Positions 42,444 to 51,030 of a DNA stretch of 64,000 bases are shown here, piece after piece. Source of the stretch: Brevibacterium casei CIP 102111. Lineage in GTDB: Bacteria > Actinomycetota > Actinomycetes > Actinomycetales > Brevibacteriaceae. Numbering within the stretch: the first letter of the stretch is position 1; every line of letters starts with the position of its first letter. The notes below the pieces were generated by a model. It did no database searches, had not been told where the DNA came from, and saw nothing but the letters and a program-made list of their open reading frames with translations. The position numbers and the translations under genes were made by a program. The stretch covers positions 558,001-622,000 of the forward strand of contig NZ_FXZC01000001.1 in NCBI RefSeq assembly GCF_900169275.1. Direction: 5' to 3'.

Positions 42444-43061
42444 ATGAGCCTGCGAAGCGCGATCCTCGCCGTGCTGCGCATCGGTCCGACCTCGGGCTAC
42501 GAACTGCAGAAGCTCTTCTCCCAGTCCGTCGGCTACGTCTGGCACGCCCCCGACTCCCAGATCTACCCTGAGCTGCGGAAGATGGCCGACCGGGGGCTCA
42601 TCGTCGCCGAGGAGCAGACCCGCGGGACTGCGGGCACCCGCAAGGTCTACCACGTCACCGACTCCGGTGATGAGGAATTCGTCGACTGGATGAACAGCCC
42701 GCTGAAGTACCAGCGGATCCGGGATGCGGCCCACCTGCGGGCCGCATACCTGGAGTCCGCCGACGCCGAGGCGGTCGAGGAGTTCCTCACCAGCCACATC
42801 GAGCACTGGCAGAAGGAGCTCGACACCTGGGAGGGCGAGATCGCGAAGATCGACTCCCTCACCTCCCCGATGCTCAACCGTCGTCTCGAGGTCACGGCCG
42901 ACGAGAAGCGGGAGGCGACGATCGCCTTCAAACGCTACTCGTACGAGGGGCTCGCCGCGCGCGCCCGCGGGGAGATCCGCTGGGCCAGGGAAGGCCTCGC
43001 TCTGGCCAAACGGCTGGGAATCACCGACACCGACGACGAGGCGCAGACCCCGATTACCTGA
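42444..43061 (+). CDS. PadR-family transcriptional regulator
   Basis: ATG 42444 follows CAGGAACC and gives 205 residues. The winged helix at 1-80 (LRSAILAVLRIGPTSGYELQ, VWHAPDSQIYPELRKMADRG, KVYHVTDSG) is a classic PadR fold, and the C-terminal helices at 90-205 form the dimer region. PadR itself controls phenolic-acid decarboxylase and is released by hydroxycinnamates, so control of the aromatic region is plausible. A longer reading from 42387 is not supported. It is the last plus-strand gene before a convergent amidohydrolase gene, overlapping it by 8 bases. Confidence 0.9.
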   Translation: MSLRSAILAVLRIGPTSGYELQKLFSQSVGYVWHAPDSQIYPELRKMADRGLIVAEEQTRGTAGTRKVYHVTDSGDEEFVDWMNSPLKYQRIRDAAHLRAAYLESADAEAVEEFLTSHIEHWQKELDTWEGEIAKIDSLTSPMLNRRLEVTADEKREATIAFKRYSYEGLAARARGEIRWAREGLALAKRLGITDTDDEAQTPIT

Positions 43062-43941
43062 GGCCGAGCACCCTGATCGCGTTGTCCTTGAGGATGAGCG
43101 GAACGGCGTCGGGCTTGACGTCGAGGGCGGCGAAGTCGCTCATCCACCGCTCGGGGGTGATGAGCGGGAAGTCGGAGCCGAAGAGGGTCTTGTCCTTGAG
43201 GATCGACCCGATCGCGCGGACCAGCTGCGGCGGGAAGTACTTCGGCGACCACCCGGAGAGGTCGATGAAGACGTTCGCCTTGTGCGTGGCGATCGAGATC
43301 GACGCGTCGACCCACGGCACCGAGGGGTGGGCGAGGATCATCGTCAGCTCGGGGAAGTCGGCGGCGACGTCGTCGAGGAGCATCGGGTCCGAGTACCGCA
43401 GCCTGATGCCCCGCCCCCCGGGCAGGCCCGCTCCGATCCCGGTCTGTCCGGTGTGGAAGAGCGTGACGAGTCCGTGTTCGGCGCAGGCCTCCCACAGCGG
43501 ATAGTGCTCCCGAGCGCTGGGATTGAAGCCCTGCAGGCTCGGGTGGAACTTCATCCCACGCACCCCGTAGTCGACGGCGAGCTCGCGGATGCGGGCGAGC
43601 GCCTCGGCGGGGCGGAGGGGATCGACCGATCCGAAGGGGATGAGGACATCGTTGTTCCTGGCAGCCTCCTCGGCGATCATCTGACTCGAGACCGGGGGAT
43701 GCCCGCCGAGCGCCGTCGTCGCGTCGACGGTGAAGACCACCGCTGCCATGTTGTGCTCCCGGTAGTAGGCGGCGAGATCGGCGACGGTGGGGGTGCGGGG
43801 GACCGGGGCCCGGAAGTACTCCGCCGAGGCGTCGAGGAGTTCGGCGTCGAGCGTCGTGTGCTCGTGGTCGTCAGCTTCGACGTGGGTGTGCACGTCGAGC
43901 GCGGTGATCGCGGCCGTGTCGATCGCGGGTTCGTATCTCAT
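43054..43941 (-). CDS. TIM-barrel amidohydrolase (amidohydrolase-2), possible 3-oxoacyl-CoA ketohydrolase
   Basis: This 295-residue metal-dependent hydrolase has the metal site DVHTHVEA at the N-terminus, MKFHPSLQG, LFHTGQTG, LAHPSVPW and the final GSDFPLI. It belongs to the ACMSD/gamma-resorcylate decarboxylase family. Relatives also include the C. glutamicum phenylpropanoid-operon hydrolase, proposed to release acetyl-CoA from a 3-oxoacyl-CoA. It is the last gene of an operon with an acyl-CoA synthetase, hydratase and dehydrogenase, so a ketohydrolase role is attractive; a decarboxylase is the alternative. 85 bases separate it from the dehydrogenase gene. Confidence 0.78.
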   Translation of the reverse strand: MRYEPAIDTAAITALDVHTHVEADDHEHTTLDAELLDASAEYFRAPVPRTPTVADLAAYYREHNMAAVVFTVDATTALGGHPPVSSQMIAEEAARNNDVLIPFGSVDPLRPAEALARIRELAVDYGVRGMKFHPSLQGFNPSAREHYPLWEACAEHGLVTLFHTGQTGIGAGLPGGRGIRLRYSDPMLLDDVAADFPELTMILAHPSVPWVDASISIATHKANVFIDLSGWSPKYFPPQLVRAIGSILKDKTLFGSDFPLITPERWMSDFAALDVKPDAVPLILKDNAIRVLGLR

Positions 43942-44026
43942 CGCTGTCCTCGTCTCTCAGCTGTCGTATGGGGTCTCTCGGGAGATGTGGGGGCTGCTGT
44001 CGTCATGGCTGCCGGGGCGGGGGCGG

Positions 44027-45013
44027 TCACGGCAGCGATTCGTAGCGCTGGCGGAGAGCAAGGATCTCCCCGATCATCGCATCGCGGTCTCGGGCCATCG
44101 CCTCGGTGTCGCGCCCGGCCAGTTCCTCATCGACTCCGGCGATGAGCTTGTCCTTGAGCTCCTCGCCGAGGTGGACCTGCCGCAGATCGTGCATCCACAC
44201 CTCCTGCGGCGGCCCGAGATGGTCGAGCAGGTGGCGCATCCCGCCGGGCCCGCCCGAGAGGTGCTGGATCGCAAGCGGGCCGAGGATCGCCCAGCGCAGT
44301 CCGGGGCCGTACGAGATCGCCGTGTCGATGTCGGACACGGACACGACGCCGCGTTCGACGAGCGAGTACGCCTCCTGCCACAGGGCTGCCTGGAGGCGGT
44401 TGACGACGTGACCGGGCAGTTCGGCGCGCACGAGGATCGGCTTCTTCCCGATCGACCGGTAGACCTCGAGTGCTCGCTGCCCTATCTCTGCAGGGGCTTC
44501 CGGGTGTGCGACGACCTCGACCAAGGGGATGAGGTGGGCCGGGTTGAACGGGTGACCGACGACGATCCGCTCGGGTGCGGTCGTCGCCTGTGCTGCGATC
44601 TCCGTGGGGGCGAACCCGGAGGTCGAGGAGGCGATGAGCGCCGAGGCGGGAGTCGCAGCATCGATCTGGGCGAGCAGGTCCCGTTTGATCTCGAGGCGCT
44701 CGGGCCCGTTCTCCTGGACGAAGTCGGCTTCGGCCACCGCCTCGGCGAGCGAGGAGGCGAATCGGAGCCGCTCGAGTGCCTCAGCGAGAGTGTCTCCGTC
44801 CGGTGGGGCTGCGGTGTCGTCGGGGACTGAGCCGTCGGCAGGCGGCCCACCGGCGGTCGCCGCCCCAGCGGACCGGGCCGCTGTCACCCGGTCCCGCAGC
44901 CGCGCCTCGGCGTCGGGCGCCGGATCGAACGCGGTGACTTCGTGTCCGGCGGTGAGGAACCCTGCCGCCCAGGCCGCCCCGATGACTCCGGTGCCGATGA
45001 TCGCGACTCTCAT
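44027..45013 (-). CDS. 3-Hydroxyacyl-CoA dehydrogenase-family NAD+ oxidoreductase (L-carnitine/L-gulonate DH-like)
   Basis: ATG 45013 overlaps the upstream stop (ATGA) and gives 328 residues. The Rossmann domain opens with VAIIGTGVIGAAWAAGF and has VVGHPFNPAHLIPLVEVV. The C-terminal domain contains ELPGHVVNRLQAALWQEA and SYGPGLRWAILGP, the layout of the carnitine-dehydrogenase and L-gulonate-3-dehydrogenase branch rather than short-chain FadB. A Pro/Asp-rich insert of about 30 residues occurs at about 42-70. It would oxidise a 3-hydroxyacyl-CoA or carnitine-like 3-hydroxy acid to the 3-oxo form. Confidence 0.82.
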   Translation of the reverse strand: MRVAIIGTGVIGAAWAAGFLTAGHEVTAFDPAPDAEARLRDRVTAARSAGAATAGGPPADGSVPDDTAAPPDGDTLAEALERLRFASSLAEAVAEADFVQENGPERLEIKRDLLAQIDAATPASALIASSTSGFAPTEIAAQATTAPERIVVGHPFNPAHLIPLVEVVAHPEAPAEIGQRALEVYRSIGKKPILVRAELPGHVVNRLQAALWQEAYSLVERGVVSVSDIDTAISYGPGLRWAILGPLAIQHLSGGPGGMRHLLDHLGPPQEVWMHDLRQVHLGEELKDKLIAGVDEELAGRDTEAMARDRDAMIGEILALRQRYESLP

Positions 45014-47034
45014 GCCGAGACTCCTTCCGTGCGGCGGCGGGCGTACTCGACGTACTCCTCGAGGGAGCGCGGGTCCTGGAGGGAGCCTGCGCTCGCCACG
45101 GACTCCGCTGCCGCGCCCTGGACGATGCGCTTGACCGGGACCTCGAGCTTCTTGCCCGTCCTGCCCAACGGGATGCGGCTGACCGCGACGATCTCGTCGG
45201 GGATGTGCCGCGGAGAGAGCCGGGACTTCAGCTCCGTGCGGATCCGGGCGGCCGCCTCGGCGGTGAGGTCGACACCGTCCTCCGTCTGGACGAAGAGGAC
45301 GAGTTCGCCCATTCCGCCGTCGGGGTCCTCGAGGTGGATGACGAGTGAGTCGCGGACGCCGGGGGTGGTGTCGAGGACGGAGTAGAAGTCCGCGGTGCCC
45401 AACCGCACCCCGCCGCGGTTGAGGGTGGCGTCGGAACGGCCTGTGACGACGACGCCGCCCCCGCTCGAGAACAGCACCCAGTCGCCGTGTCGCCACACCC
45501 CGGGGTACGTGTCGAAGTACGCCTGACGGCAGCGTTCGTCGCCGTCCTCTCCCCAGAAGGTCACGGGCATCGACGGGACCGGCTGCGTGATGACGAGTTC
45601 GCCGAGCTCATCGCGGACCTCGTTGCCGTCGGCGTCGAAGGCGGTGGCGGCGAAGCCGAGCGAGGTGTCCGACATCTGCCCGGAGTAGACGGGGGTGAGC
45701 GGGGACGCCTGGAGGATGCCCGTGCACACATCGGTGCCCCCGGACCCGACGTTGAGGAGGACATCCGGCCCGAACAGCTCCTGGATCCACTCGTAGCCTT
45801 CGGCCGGCAGCGGGGCACCGGCGGCCCCGAACTGTTCGACGGCGGAGAGGTCGAACTCCTCGGTCGGGGTGAAGCCCTCCCTCCGGGCGGCCATGATCGC
45901 TCCGGGTGCCATCCCCATGAGTGTGGCCTTCGTCCGTGCCGCGATCCGCCACAGCTCCTTCGAATCCGGGTAGTTCGGGTTGCCGTCGATCATGACGATC
46001 GCGGACCCGACGACGAGCCCGCCCACGAGCGCATTCCACATCATCCACGCCGTCGTCGAGAACCAGCTGAACGTGCTGCCGGGGCCGAGGTCGAAGTGAA
46101 GACCGTGGTTCTTCAGGGTTTCGAGAAGGATCCCGCCGTGGGAGTGGACGATCGCCTTCGGCTTGCCCGTCGTGCCCGAGGAGAAGAGGATGACGAGCGG
46201 GTGGTCGAAGGGAACCGGGCCGAACTCGAGCTCCGCCGCGGCGGAACCGAGCCCGCGGTAGTCGACGGCCTCGACCGGCCGGTCGGGGGCCGCGGCTGCA
46301 CGGTCGGCGGCGATGAGCTCGCGGGCCGCATCGTCGACGGCGAAGTCGCCGTAGTCGACGGTGACGACGTGAGTGAGGGTGGGCAGTGCCGCGACGATCT
46401 CGGCCACCTCGGCTCTCCGGTCGATCGGCTTCGCCCCGAATCGATACCCGGGGACCGCGAAGAGCACGGTGGGTTCGATCTGGGCGAAGCGGTCGATGAC
46501 GGACTGGGTGCCGAACTCCGGGGCGCAGCTCGCCCAGATCGCCCCGATGCTCGCGGTCGCGAGGAAGGCGACGAGGGCTTCGGGCTGGTTCGGCAGGTAC
46601 CCGACGACCCGGTCGCCGGGACCCACACCCATCTCAAGGAGGCCGGAGCGGACTCGGGCCACTTCGGCGCGCAGCTGTGCGAAGGTGAGCGTGACCTCCT
46701 CCCGGGTCTGGGACACCGCGGTCACGGCGATGTCGTCTGCCTGCTCAGGGGTGCCGAGGGAGTGCTCGGCATAGTTGAGGGCGGCGCCGGGGAACCACTG
46801 CGCGTGCGGCATGATCCGCTCGCGAAGCACCGTGTCGTACGGGCTGTGGGAGATCACCCCGAAGTAGTCCCAGACGGTCTCCCAGAAGTCCTCGATGTCG
46901 GTGGTCGACCATGCGTGGAGATCGTCCCATCCGGTGAACGCGGTGCCGCGCCGCTGCCCGGCGAAGCGGAGGAAATCGCCGATCCGGCTGGTCTCGGTCG
47001 CGTCGGCGGGGACCTCGCGGATGATTCGCGTCAT
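45010..47034 (-). CDS. Acetoacetyl-CoA synthetase-like ligase
   Basis: ATG 47034 with GAGAGGG 6 bases upstream gives 674 residues; a GTG at 47049 would overlap the preceding gene. AMP-forming ligase motifs are present: ILFSSGTTGKPKAIVHSHGG, WMMWNALVGGLVVGSAIV, LNVGSGGTDVCTGI and GRSDATLNRGGVRLGTADFY. Acetoacetyl-CoA synthetases share this extended form and the N-terminal IRE-PADATETSRIGDFL stretch. It may activate a 3-oxo acid released by the pathway. Neighbours overlap at both ends. Confidence 0.88.
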   Translation of the reverse strand: MTRIIREVPADATETSRIGDFLRFAGQRRGTAFTGWDDLHAWSTTDIEDFWETVWDYFGVISHSPYDTVLRERIMPHAQWFPGAALNYAEHSLGTPEQADDIAVTAVSQTREEVTLTFAQLRAEVARVRSGLLEMGVGPGDRVVGYLPNQPEALVAFLATASIGAIWASCAPEFGTQSVIDRFAQIEPTVLFAVPGYRFGAKPIDRRAEVAEIVAALPTLTHVVTVDYGDFAVDDAARELIAADRAAAAPDRPVEAVDYRGLGSAAAELEFGPVPFDHPLVILFSSGTTGKPKAIVHSHGGILLETLKNHGLHFDLGPGSTFSWFSTTAWMMWNALVGGLVVGSAIVMIDGNPNYPDSKELWRIAARTKATLMGMAPGAIMAARREGFTPTEEFDLSAVEQFGAAGAPLPAEGYEWIQELFGPDVLLNVGSGGTDVCTGILQASPLTPVYSGQMSDTSLGFAATAFDADGNEVRDELGELVITQPVPSMPVTFWGEDGDERCRQAYFDTYPGVWRHGDWVLFSSGGGVVVTGRSDATLNRGGVRLGTADFYSVLDTTPGVRDSLVIHLEDPDGGMGELVLFVQTEDGVDLTAEAAARIRTELKSRLSPRHIPDEIVAVSRIPLGRTGKKLEVPVKRIVQGAAAESVASAGSLQDPRSLEEYVEYARRRTEGVSA

Positions 47035-47045
47035 CGTCTGCCCTC

Positions 47046-47858
47046 TCACTTTCTCACTTTGGGGCCGGTGCCATCGAGGAAGTCGCGCATGAGGGCCTTC
47101 GCCTCGGTGCTCGACTGGGCGACGGCGGCCATGAGCGACTCCATCATGTAGCCCTCGTCGCGGCCGGATTCGACGATGCGCGGCAGGGCCTGGGTGATCG
47201 CGTAGTTCGTCACCTCGGAGTTCGAGGCGATCGCGGCGGCGAGCTCACGGGCCTTCGCCGTTCCGGCGCCTGCGGGAACCCGGTAGTTGACGAGGCCGAT
47301 CGTCTCGGCGTCGACGGCGTCGAAGGACCGGCCGGTGAGCATCATGTCCTGGACCCGGGTGAGCCCGATGAGGCGGGGGACCCGCACCGAGGCGCCGCCG
47401 CCGACGAAGAGTCCCCGTTTGCCCTCGGGCAGGGCGAAGTACGCGGAGTCCTCGGCGACCCGCAGGTGCGCGGCGCTGGCGAGTTCGAGGCCGCCGCCGA
47501 TGACAGCGCCCTGGAGGACGGCGATGACGGGGATCGCGGATTCGGCGATCGCGTTCATCGTCGCATGCCAGCGGCGGGAGTGGTGGAGGCCGGAGACCGC
47601 GTCGCGGTCGGTCATCTCAGACAGGTCGAGTCCCGCGCAGAAGTGCTCGCCGGCGGTGGTGAGGACGACCGCACGGATGCCCTCGGGGACAGCGGCGAAG
47701 AACTCGCCGAGGCGGGTGATCGTCGCATCGTCGAGGGCGTTGCGCTTCGCTGCGCGGTCGAGGGTGAGGATGCCGATCGCACCGTCGCGTTCGAAGGTCA
47801 GTGTCTCGCCGAGGTCGAGGGGCGAGGCGGGGGTGGGAAGGGCGGTCTCAGAGGTCAT
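47046..47858 (-). CDS. Enoyl-CoA hydratase/isomerase family protein
   Basis: ATG 47858 (AAGGA upstream) gives 270 residues. Crotonase-fold marks are IGILTLDRAAKRNALDDATI, oxyanion hole AGEHFCAGLDLSEM and AVLQGAVIGGGLELASAAHL, and the second site ALPEGKRGLFVGGGASVRVP. The family contains feruloyl-CoA hydratase-lyase as well as simple hydratases; the residues do not decide between them. It overlaps the acyl-CoA synthetase stop (ATGA) and the next gene by a short overlap, so all five genes from 49423 down to 44027 are translationally linked. Confidence 0.88.
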   Translation of the reverse strand: MTSETALPTPASPLDLGETLTFERDGAIGILTLDRAAKRNALDDATITRLGEFFAAVPEGIRAVVLTTAGEHFCAGLDLSEMTDRDAVSGLHHSRRWHATMNAIAESAIPVIAVLQGAVIGGGLELASAAHLRVAEDSAYFALPEGKRGLFVGGGASVRVPRLIGLTRVQDMMLTGRSFDAVDAETIGLVNYRVPAGAGTAKARELAAAIASNSEVTNYAITQALPRIVESGRDEGYMMESLMAAVAQSSTEAKALMRDFLDGTGPKVRK

Positions 47859-49423
47859 GGTGCGTCCTTGGTCGGTGCAGGGGCGGTTCGGCATGTGGTG
47901 GTTTCGGCGGTGGCGCTCGAGTGGGCGCCGAGCGGCCCGGTGCGGCGCAGGGTCCCCTTGTGAACCTTGCCCGAACCGGTGCGCGGGAGGGAGTCGACGA
48001 TGTCGAAGTATTTCGGGACCTTGTACTTCGCGAGGCGGGCGAGCAGGAATTCGCGCAGCTCCTCCGGATCCGGGGTCTGCGCCTCGGCAGCGACGACGAA
48101 GGCGTGCCCGACTTCGCCCCAGCGGTCGTCGTCGGCGGCGACGATCGCCGTCTCGGCGACGGCGGGGTGTTCGAAGAGGACGGACTCCACCTCGGCGGGA
48201 TAGACGTTCTCACCTCCGGAGATGAACATGTCCTTGAGCCGGTCGACGATGAAGAGGAACCCATCCGTATCGAGGTAGCCGATGTCGCCGGTGTGGAACC
48301 AGCCGCCGGGGGAGAACGCGGCCTCGGTGGCGGCGGGGTTGTCCCAGTAGCCGGTCATGACGTTGGGGCCTCGGACGACGATCTCCCCGGTCTGCCCGGC
48401 CTCGCAAGGATTGCCCGACAGGTCGCGGATGGCCACCTCGGTGAAGGGGACCGCACGCCCGGCCGACCCGGGTTTGGCCAGGGCGAAGGCTCCCGGGAGA
48501 AACGTCGCCCCCGGTGAGGTCTCGGTGAGTCCGTAGCCCTGGCAGAAGAGGATGTCCCTGTCCTGGAAGGCGTGGATGAGGGCGACGGGGATGGGGGCGC
48601 CGCCGGAGTTGACGAACCGCAGCGATGTCAGGTCGGTTGTCTCCCACCTCGGCGAGTGGAGCAGGTCGGCGAACATCGTCGTCACGCCTGCCATCCACGT
48701 CAGGCCCTCATCGTCGATCGCGTCGAAGGCCCGGTCAGGATCCCACTTCGCCTCGAGGAGGATCCGAGCCCCGCGCAGGTAGCTTGTGAGCACCTGCTGG
48801 TTGAGGCCGATGACGTGGAAGAGCGGTGCGGCGACGAGTGTGGCGTCTGAGGCGGTGAGGTCGGTGTTGAGGAGGAGGTTGAAGGAGTTCCACAGCAGAT
48901 TCGCATGCGTGAGCACCGCGCCCTTCGGCCGCCCGGTCGTCCCGGAGGTGAAGAGGAGGAGGGCGGGGTCGCTGCCGTCGACCTCGGCGGCGGGGATGAT
49001 CGGTCCCTTCGCCGAGGCGGGGGCCGGGTCCCAGCGCACCGCCTCGGTGGGGACGTCGACCGTGAGCGCTGCCGCGGTGTCGGTGAGTTCGGGGGCGACG
49101 AGGAGGAGGGAGACATCGGCGTTGGCGAGCTGAAAGTCGAGTTCGGCCGGGGCCAGACGCCAGTTGAGGGGGATGAAGATCGCGCCGAGGCGGAAGCACG
49201 CGAGCAGGGTGACGACCGCGGCGGGGTGGTTGGGTCCGAGGTAGGCGACCCGGTCGCCTCGGCGGATGCCCGCCGCGTGGAGGTCGGTGGCGGCAATGAG
49301 CGCGCGCTCATGCATGTCCGCGTAGGAGTGGTCGATGCCGGCGAAGCGAATCGCGGTCGCCTCGCCGTAGTCGGTGGCCTGGCGTTCGGAGAGTTTCGCG
49401 AGGCTGGGGTGGACGACGGTCAC
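47855..49423 (-). CDS. Acyl-CoA synthetase (AMP-forming), candidate hydroxycinnamate-CoA ligase
   Basis: This 522-residue ANL ligase has A3 motif LLLFTSGTTGRPKGAVLTH, A5 FCQGYGLTETSPGATF, A7 GWFHTGDIGYLDTDGFLFIVDR and A8/A10 with the catalytic Lys in RTGSGKVHKGTLR. It makes an acyl-CoA from a carboxylate. Feruloyl-CoA synthetases have this form, but the substrate cannot be read from the sequence alone. GTG start; GGAAGGACAG lies upstream, and the start overlaps the transporter stop (GTGA). C-terminal 40 residues are Thr/Ala-rich. Confidence 0.88.
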   Translation of the reverse strand: MTVVHPSLAKLSERQATDYGEATAIRFAGIDHSYADMHERALIAATDLHAAGIRRGDRVAYLGPNHPAAVVTLLACFRLGAIFIPLNWRLAPAELDFQLANADVSLLLVAPELTDTAAALTVDVPTEAVRWDPAPASAKGPIIPAAEVDGSDPALLLFTSGTTGRPKGAVLTHANLLWNSFNLLLNTDLTASDATLVAAPLFHVIGLNQQVLTSYLRGARILLEAKWDPDRAFDAIDDEGLTWMAGVTTMFADLLHSPRWETTDLTSLRFVNSGGAPIPVALIHAFQDRDILFCQGYGLTETSPGATFLPGAFALAKPGSAGRAVPFTEVAIRDLSGNPCEAGQTGEIVVRGPNVMTGYWDNPAATEAAFSPGGWFHTGDIGYLDTDGFLFIVDRLKDMFISGGENVYPAEVESVLFEHPAVAETAIVAADDDRWGEVGHAFVVAAEAQTPDPEELREFLLARLAKYKVPKYFDIVDSLPRTGSGKVHKGTLRRTGPLGAHSSATAETTTCRTAPAPTKDAP

Positions 49424-50871
49424 GGCTTCTGTCCTTCCGGGGTGCGCGCGGACGGGTCGGCGGGCGTCGACTGAGGTGGGACTGTCGGTGCGGCGGACGC
49501 GGTCGGTGCAGACGGCGCGGTGGACACCGTCGGATCAGCGGGATTCGCCGGGGCGGTGTCTGCGACGACGGCGTCGGCGGCGACCTGCTCGGAGAGGACC
49601 CGGGACTTCGTCTCGCCGAGGCGGAGGATACAGAGGATGCTGACGACGGCCACGGCGGCGATGACGAAGGAGAGCGGCAGGGTCGTCGATCCGCCGTTGG
49701 CGTTCATGATCGCCGCGAAGAGGACGGGGGAGATGCCTGCGCCGAGGCCGGCGAACTGGTAGCCGAGCGAGGCACCGGTGTAGCGGTGCTCGGTGTCGAA
49801 GAGCTCGGTGTAGAAGCCGGCGAGCGGGCCGTAGATCATCGGGTGGATGACGCCTTGGCCGATGATCATGCCGATGGTGATGAGGACGCCGTTCTTCGTG
49901 TCGATGAGCGGGAAGAGCGCGAAGCTCCACGCTGCGATGAGGATGGCGCCGGAGATGACGAGCGGGCGGCGGCCTACGGCGTCGGAGAGCCTCGACCAGA
50001 GGATGATGCCGAAGATGGCGAAGAAGGAGGAGAAGGTGAGGGCGTTGAGGATGGTCTGCTGGTCGACGCCGATCTGGACGCCGTAAGCCACGGAGTACGT
50101 GGTGAGCAGACCCTGGAACATGAACGCGGAGAGGCCGACGCCGATCGAGAGGAGGAGGGTGACCGGCTGCTTGCGCAGGGTGGCGAGGATCGGGATCGAT
50201 GTGGGGCGTGTGCGTTCCTTGGCGCGGAGGAATTCAGGGGATTCGTCGACGGCGGCGCGGACGACGACGCCGACGACGAGAAGGATGATCGAGGCGAGGA
50301 ACGGCAGGCGCCAGCCCCAGGCGACGAACTGCTCGACGCCCATGACCGAGAGGGTGCCGGCGACGACGGCGGCGGAGACGAGTTGTCCGCTGGGGGCACC
50401 GGCGCTGGTGAAGCTGGCCCAGAAGCCGCGGTTGGTCGTCGAGTGCTCGGCGGACATGAGGGTCGCCCCGCCCCACTCGCCGCCGATGGCGATGCCCTGG
50501 ACGACGCGGATGAGGATGAGCAGGAGCGGGGCGACGATGCCGGCCTGGTCGTAGGTGGGCAGGACGCCGATCAGGGTCGAGGCGATGCCGATGGTGAACA
50601 TGCTGATGACGAGCATGCGTTTGCGGCCGAGCTTGTCGCCGAAGTGGCCGAAGACGATGCCGCCGAGCGGGCGCGCCAGGTAGCCGGTGGCGAACGTCGC
50701 GAGGCTCGCGAGCGTGCCGACGAGCGGCGGGAGGTTGGAGAAGAAGACGTCTTTGAAGACGAGGGCGGCGCAGACGGAGTAGAGGAAGAAGTCGTAGTAC
50801 TCGATGACGCTGCCGAGGTACGCGGACGCTGCGGCCCTCTTGAGCATGGTGGGCGATTTTCTTGAAGCCAT
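49420..50871 (-). CDS. MFS transporter, metabolite:H+ symporter (MHS)-like
   Basis: This 483-residue, 12-segment protein carries marks of the MHS family (shikimate, alpha-ketoglutarate and proline/betaine carriers): GSVIEYYDFFLYS in the first segment, GHFGDKLGRKRMLV, and VVQGIAIGGEWGGATLMSAEH. The C-terminal 55 residues are a Pro/Ala/Thr-rich tail. It is the first gene of the acyl-CoA operon and is divergent from the PaaX-type regulator. The likely role is uptake of the organic acid that the following ligase activates. Confidence 0.88.
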   Translation of the reverse strand: MASRKSPTMLKRAAASAYLGSVIEYYDFFLYSVCAALVFKDVFFSNLPPLVGTLASLATFATGYLARPLGGIVFGHFGDKLGRKRMLVISMFTIGIASTLIGVLPTYDQAGIVAPLLLILIRVVQGIAIGGEWGGATLMSAEHSTTNRGFWASFTSAGAPSGQLVSAAVVAGTLSVMGVEQFVAWGWRLPFLASIILLVVGVVVRAAVDESPEFLRAKERTRPTSIPILATLRKQPVTLLLSIGVGLSAFMFQGLLTTYSVAYGVQIGVDQQTILNALTFSSFFAIFGIILWSRLSDAVGRRPLVISGAILIAAWSFALFPLIDTKNGVLITIGMIIGQGVIHPMIYGPLAGFYTELFDTEHRYTGASLGYQFAGLGAGISPVLFAAIMNANGGSTTLPLSFVIAAVAVVSILCILRLGETKSRVLSEQVAADAVVADTAPANPADPTVSTAPSAPTASAAPTVPPQSTPADPSARTPEGQKP

Positions 50872-50959
50872 GGGATCCTCGCTGATTCTGTGGCTGAAAA
50901 GGCGGCAATCCTATGACGTCGCCGGCCTCTTGTGAATACTATGCATCTGGCTGGCGACA

Positions 50960-50975
50960 CTGCAACAGTTTGCAG
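50960..50975. promoter_or_regulatory. Inverted repeat between the MHS and PaaX genes
   Basis: CTGCAA (50960-50965), CAGT, TTGCAG (50970-50975) is a perfect 6-bp inverted repeat. For the minus-strand MHS gene it overlaps a TTGCAG element lying 18 bases from TAGTAT, a plausible -35/-10 pair. A plus-strand TATAGT (50979-50984) lies just beyond it. It is a good candidate for the PaaX-type regulator's site. Confidence 0.55.
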
Positions 50976-51030
50976 AATATAGTTTCGTGCCAAGGGAGGA
51001 AGGGGTCCGCCGAGGCGATAGTGTGGCGGC

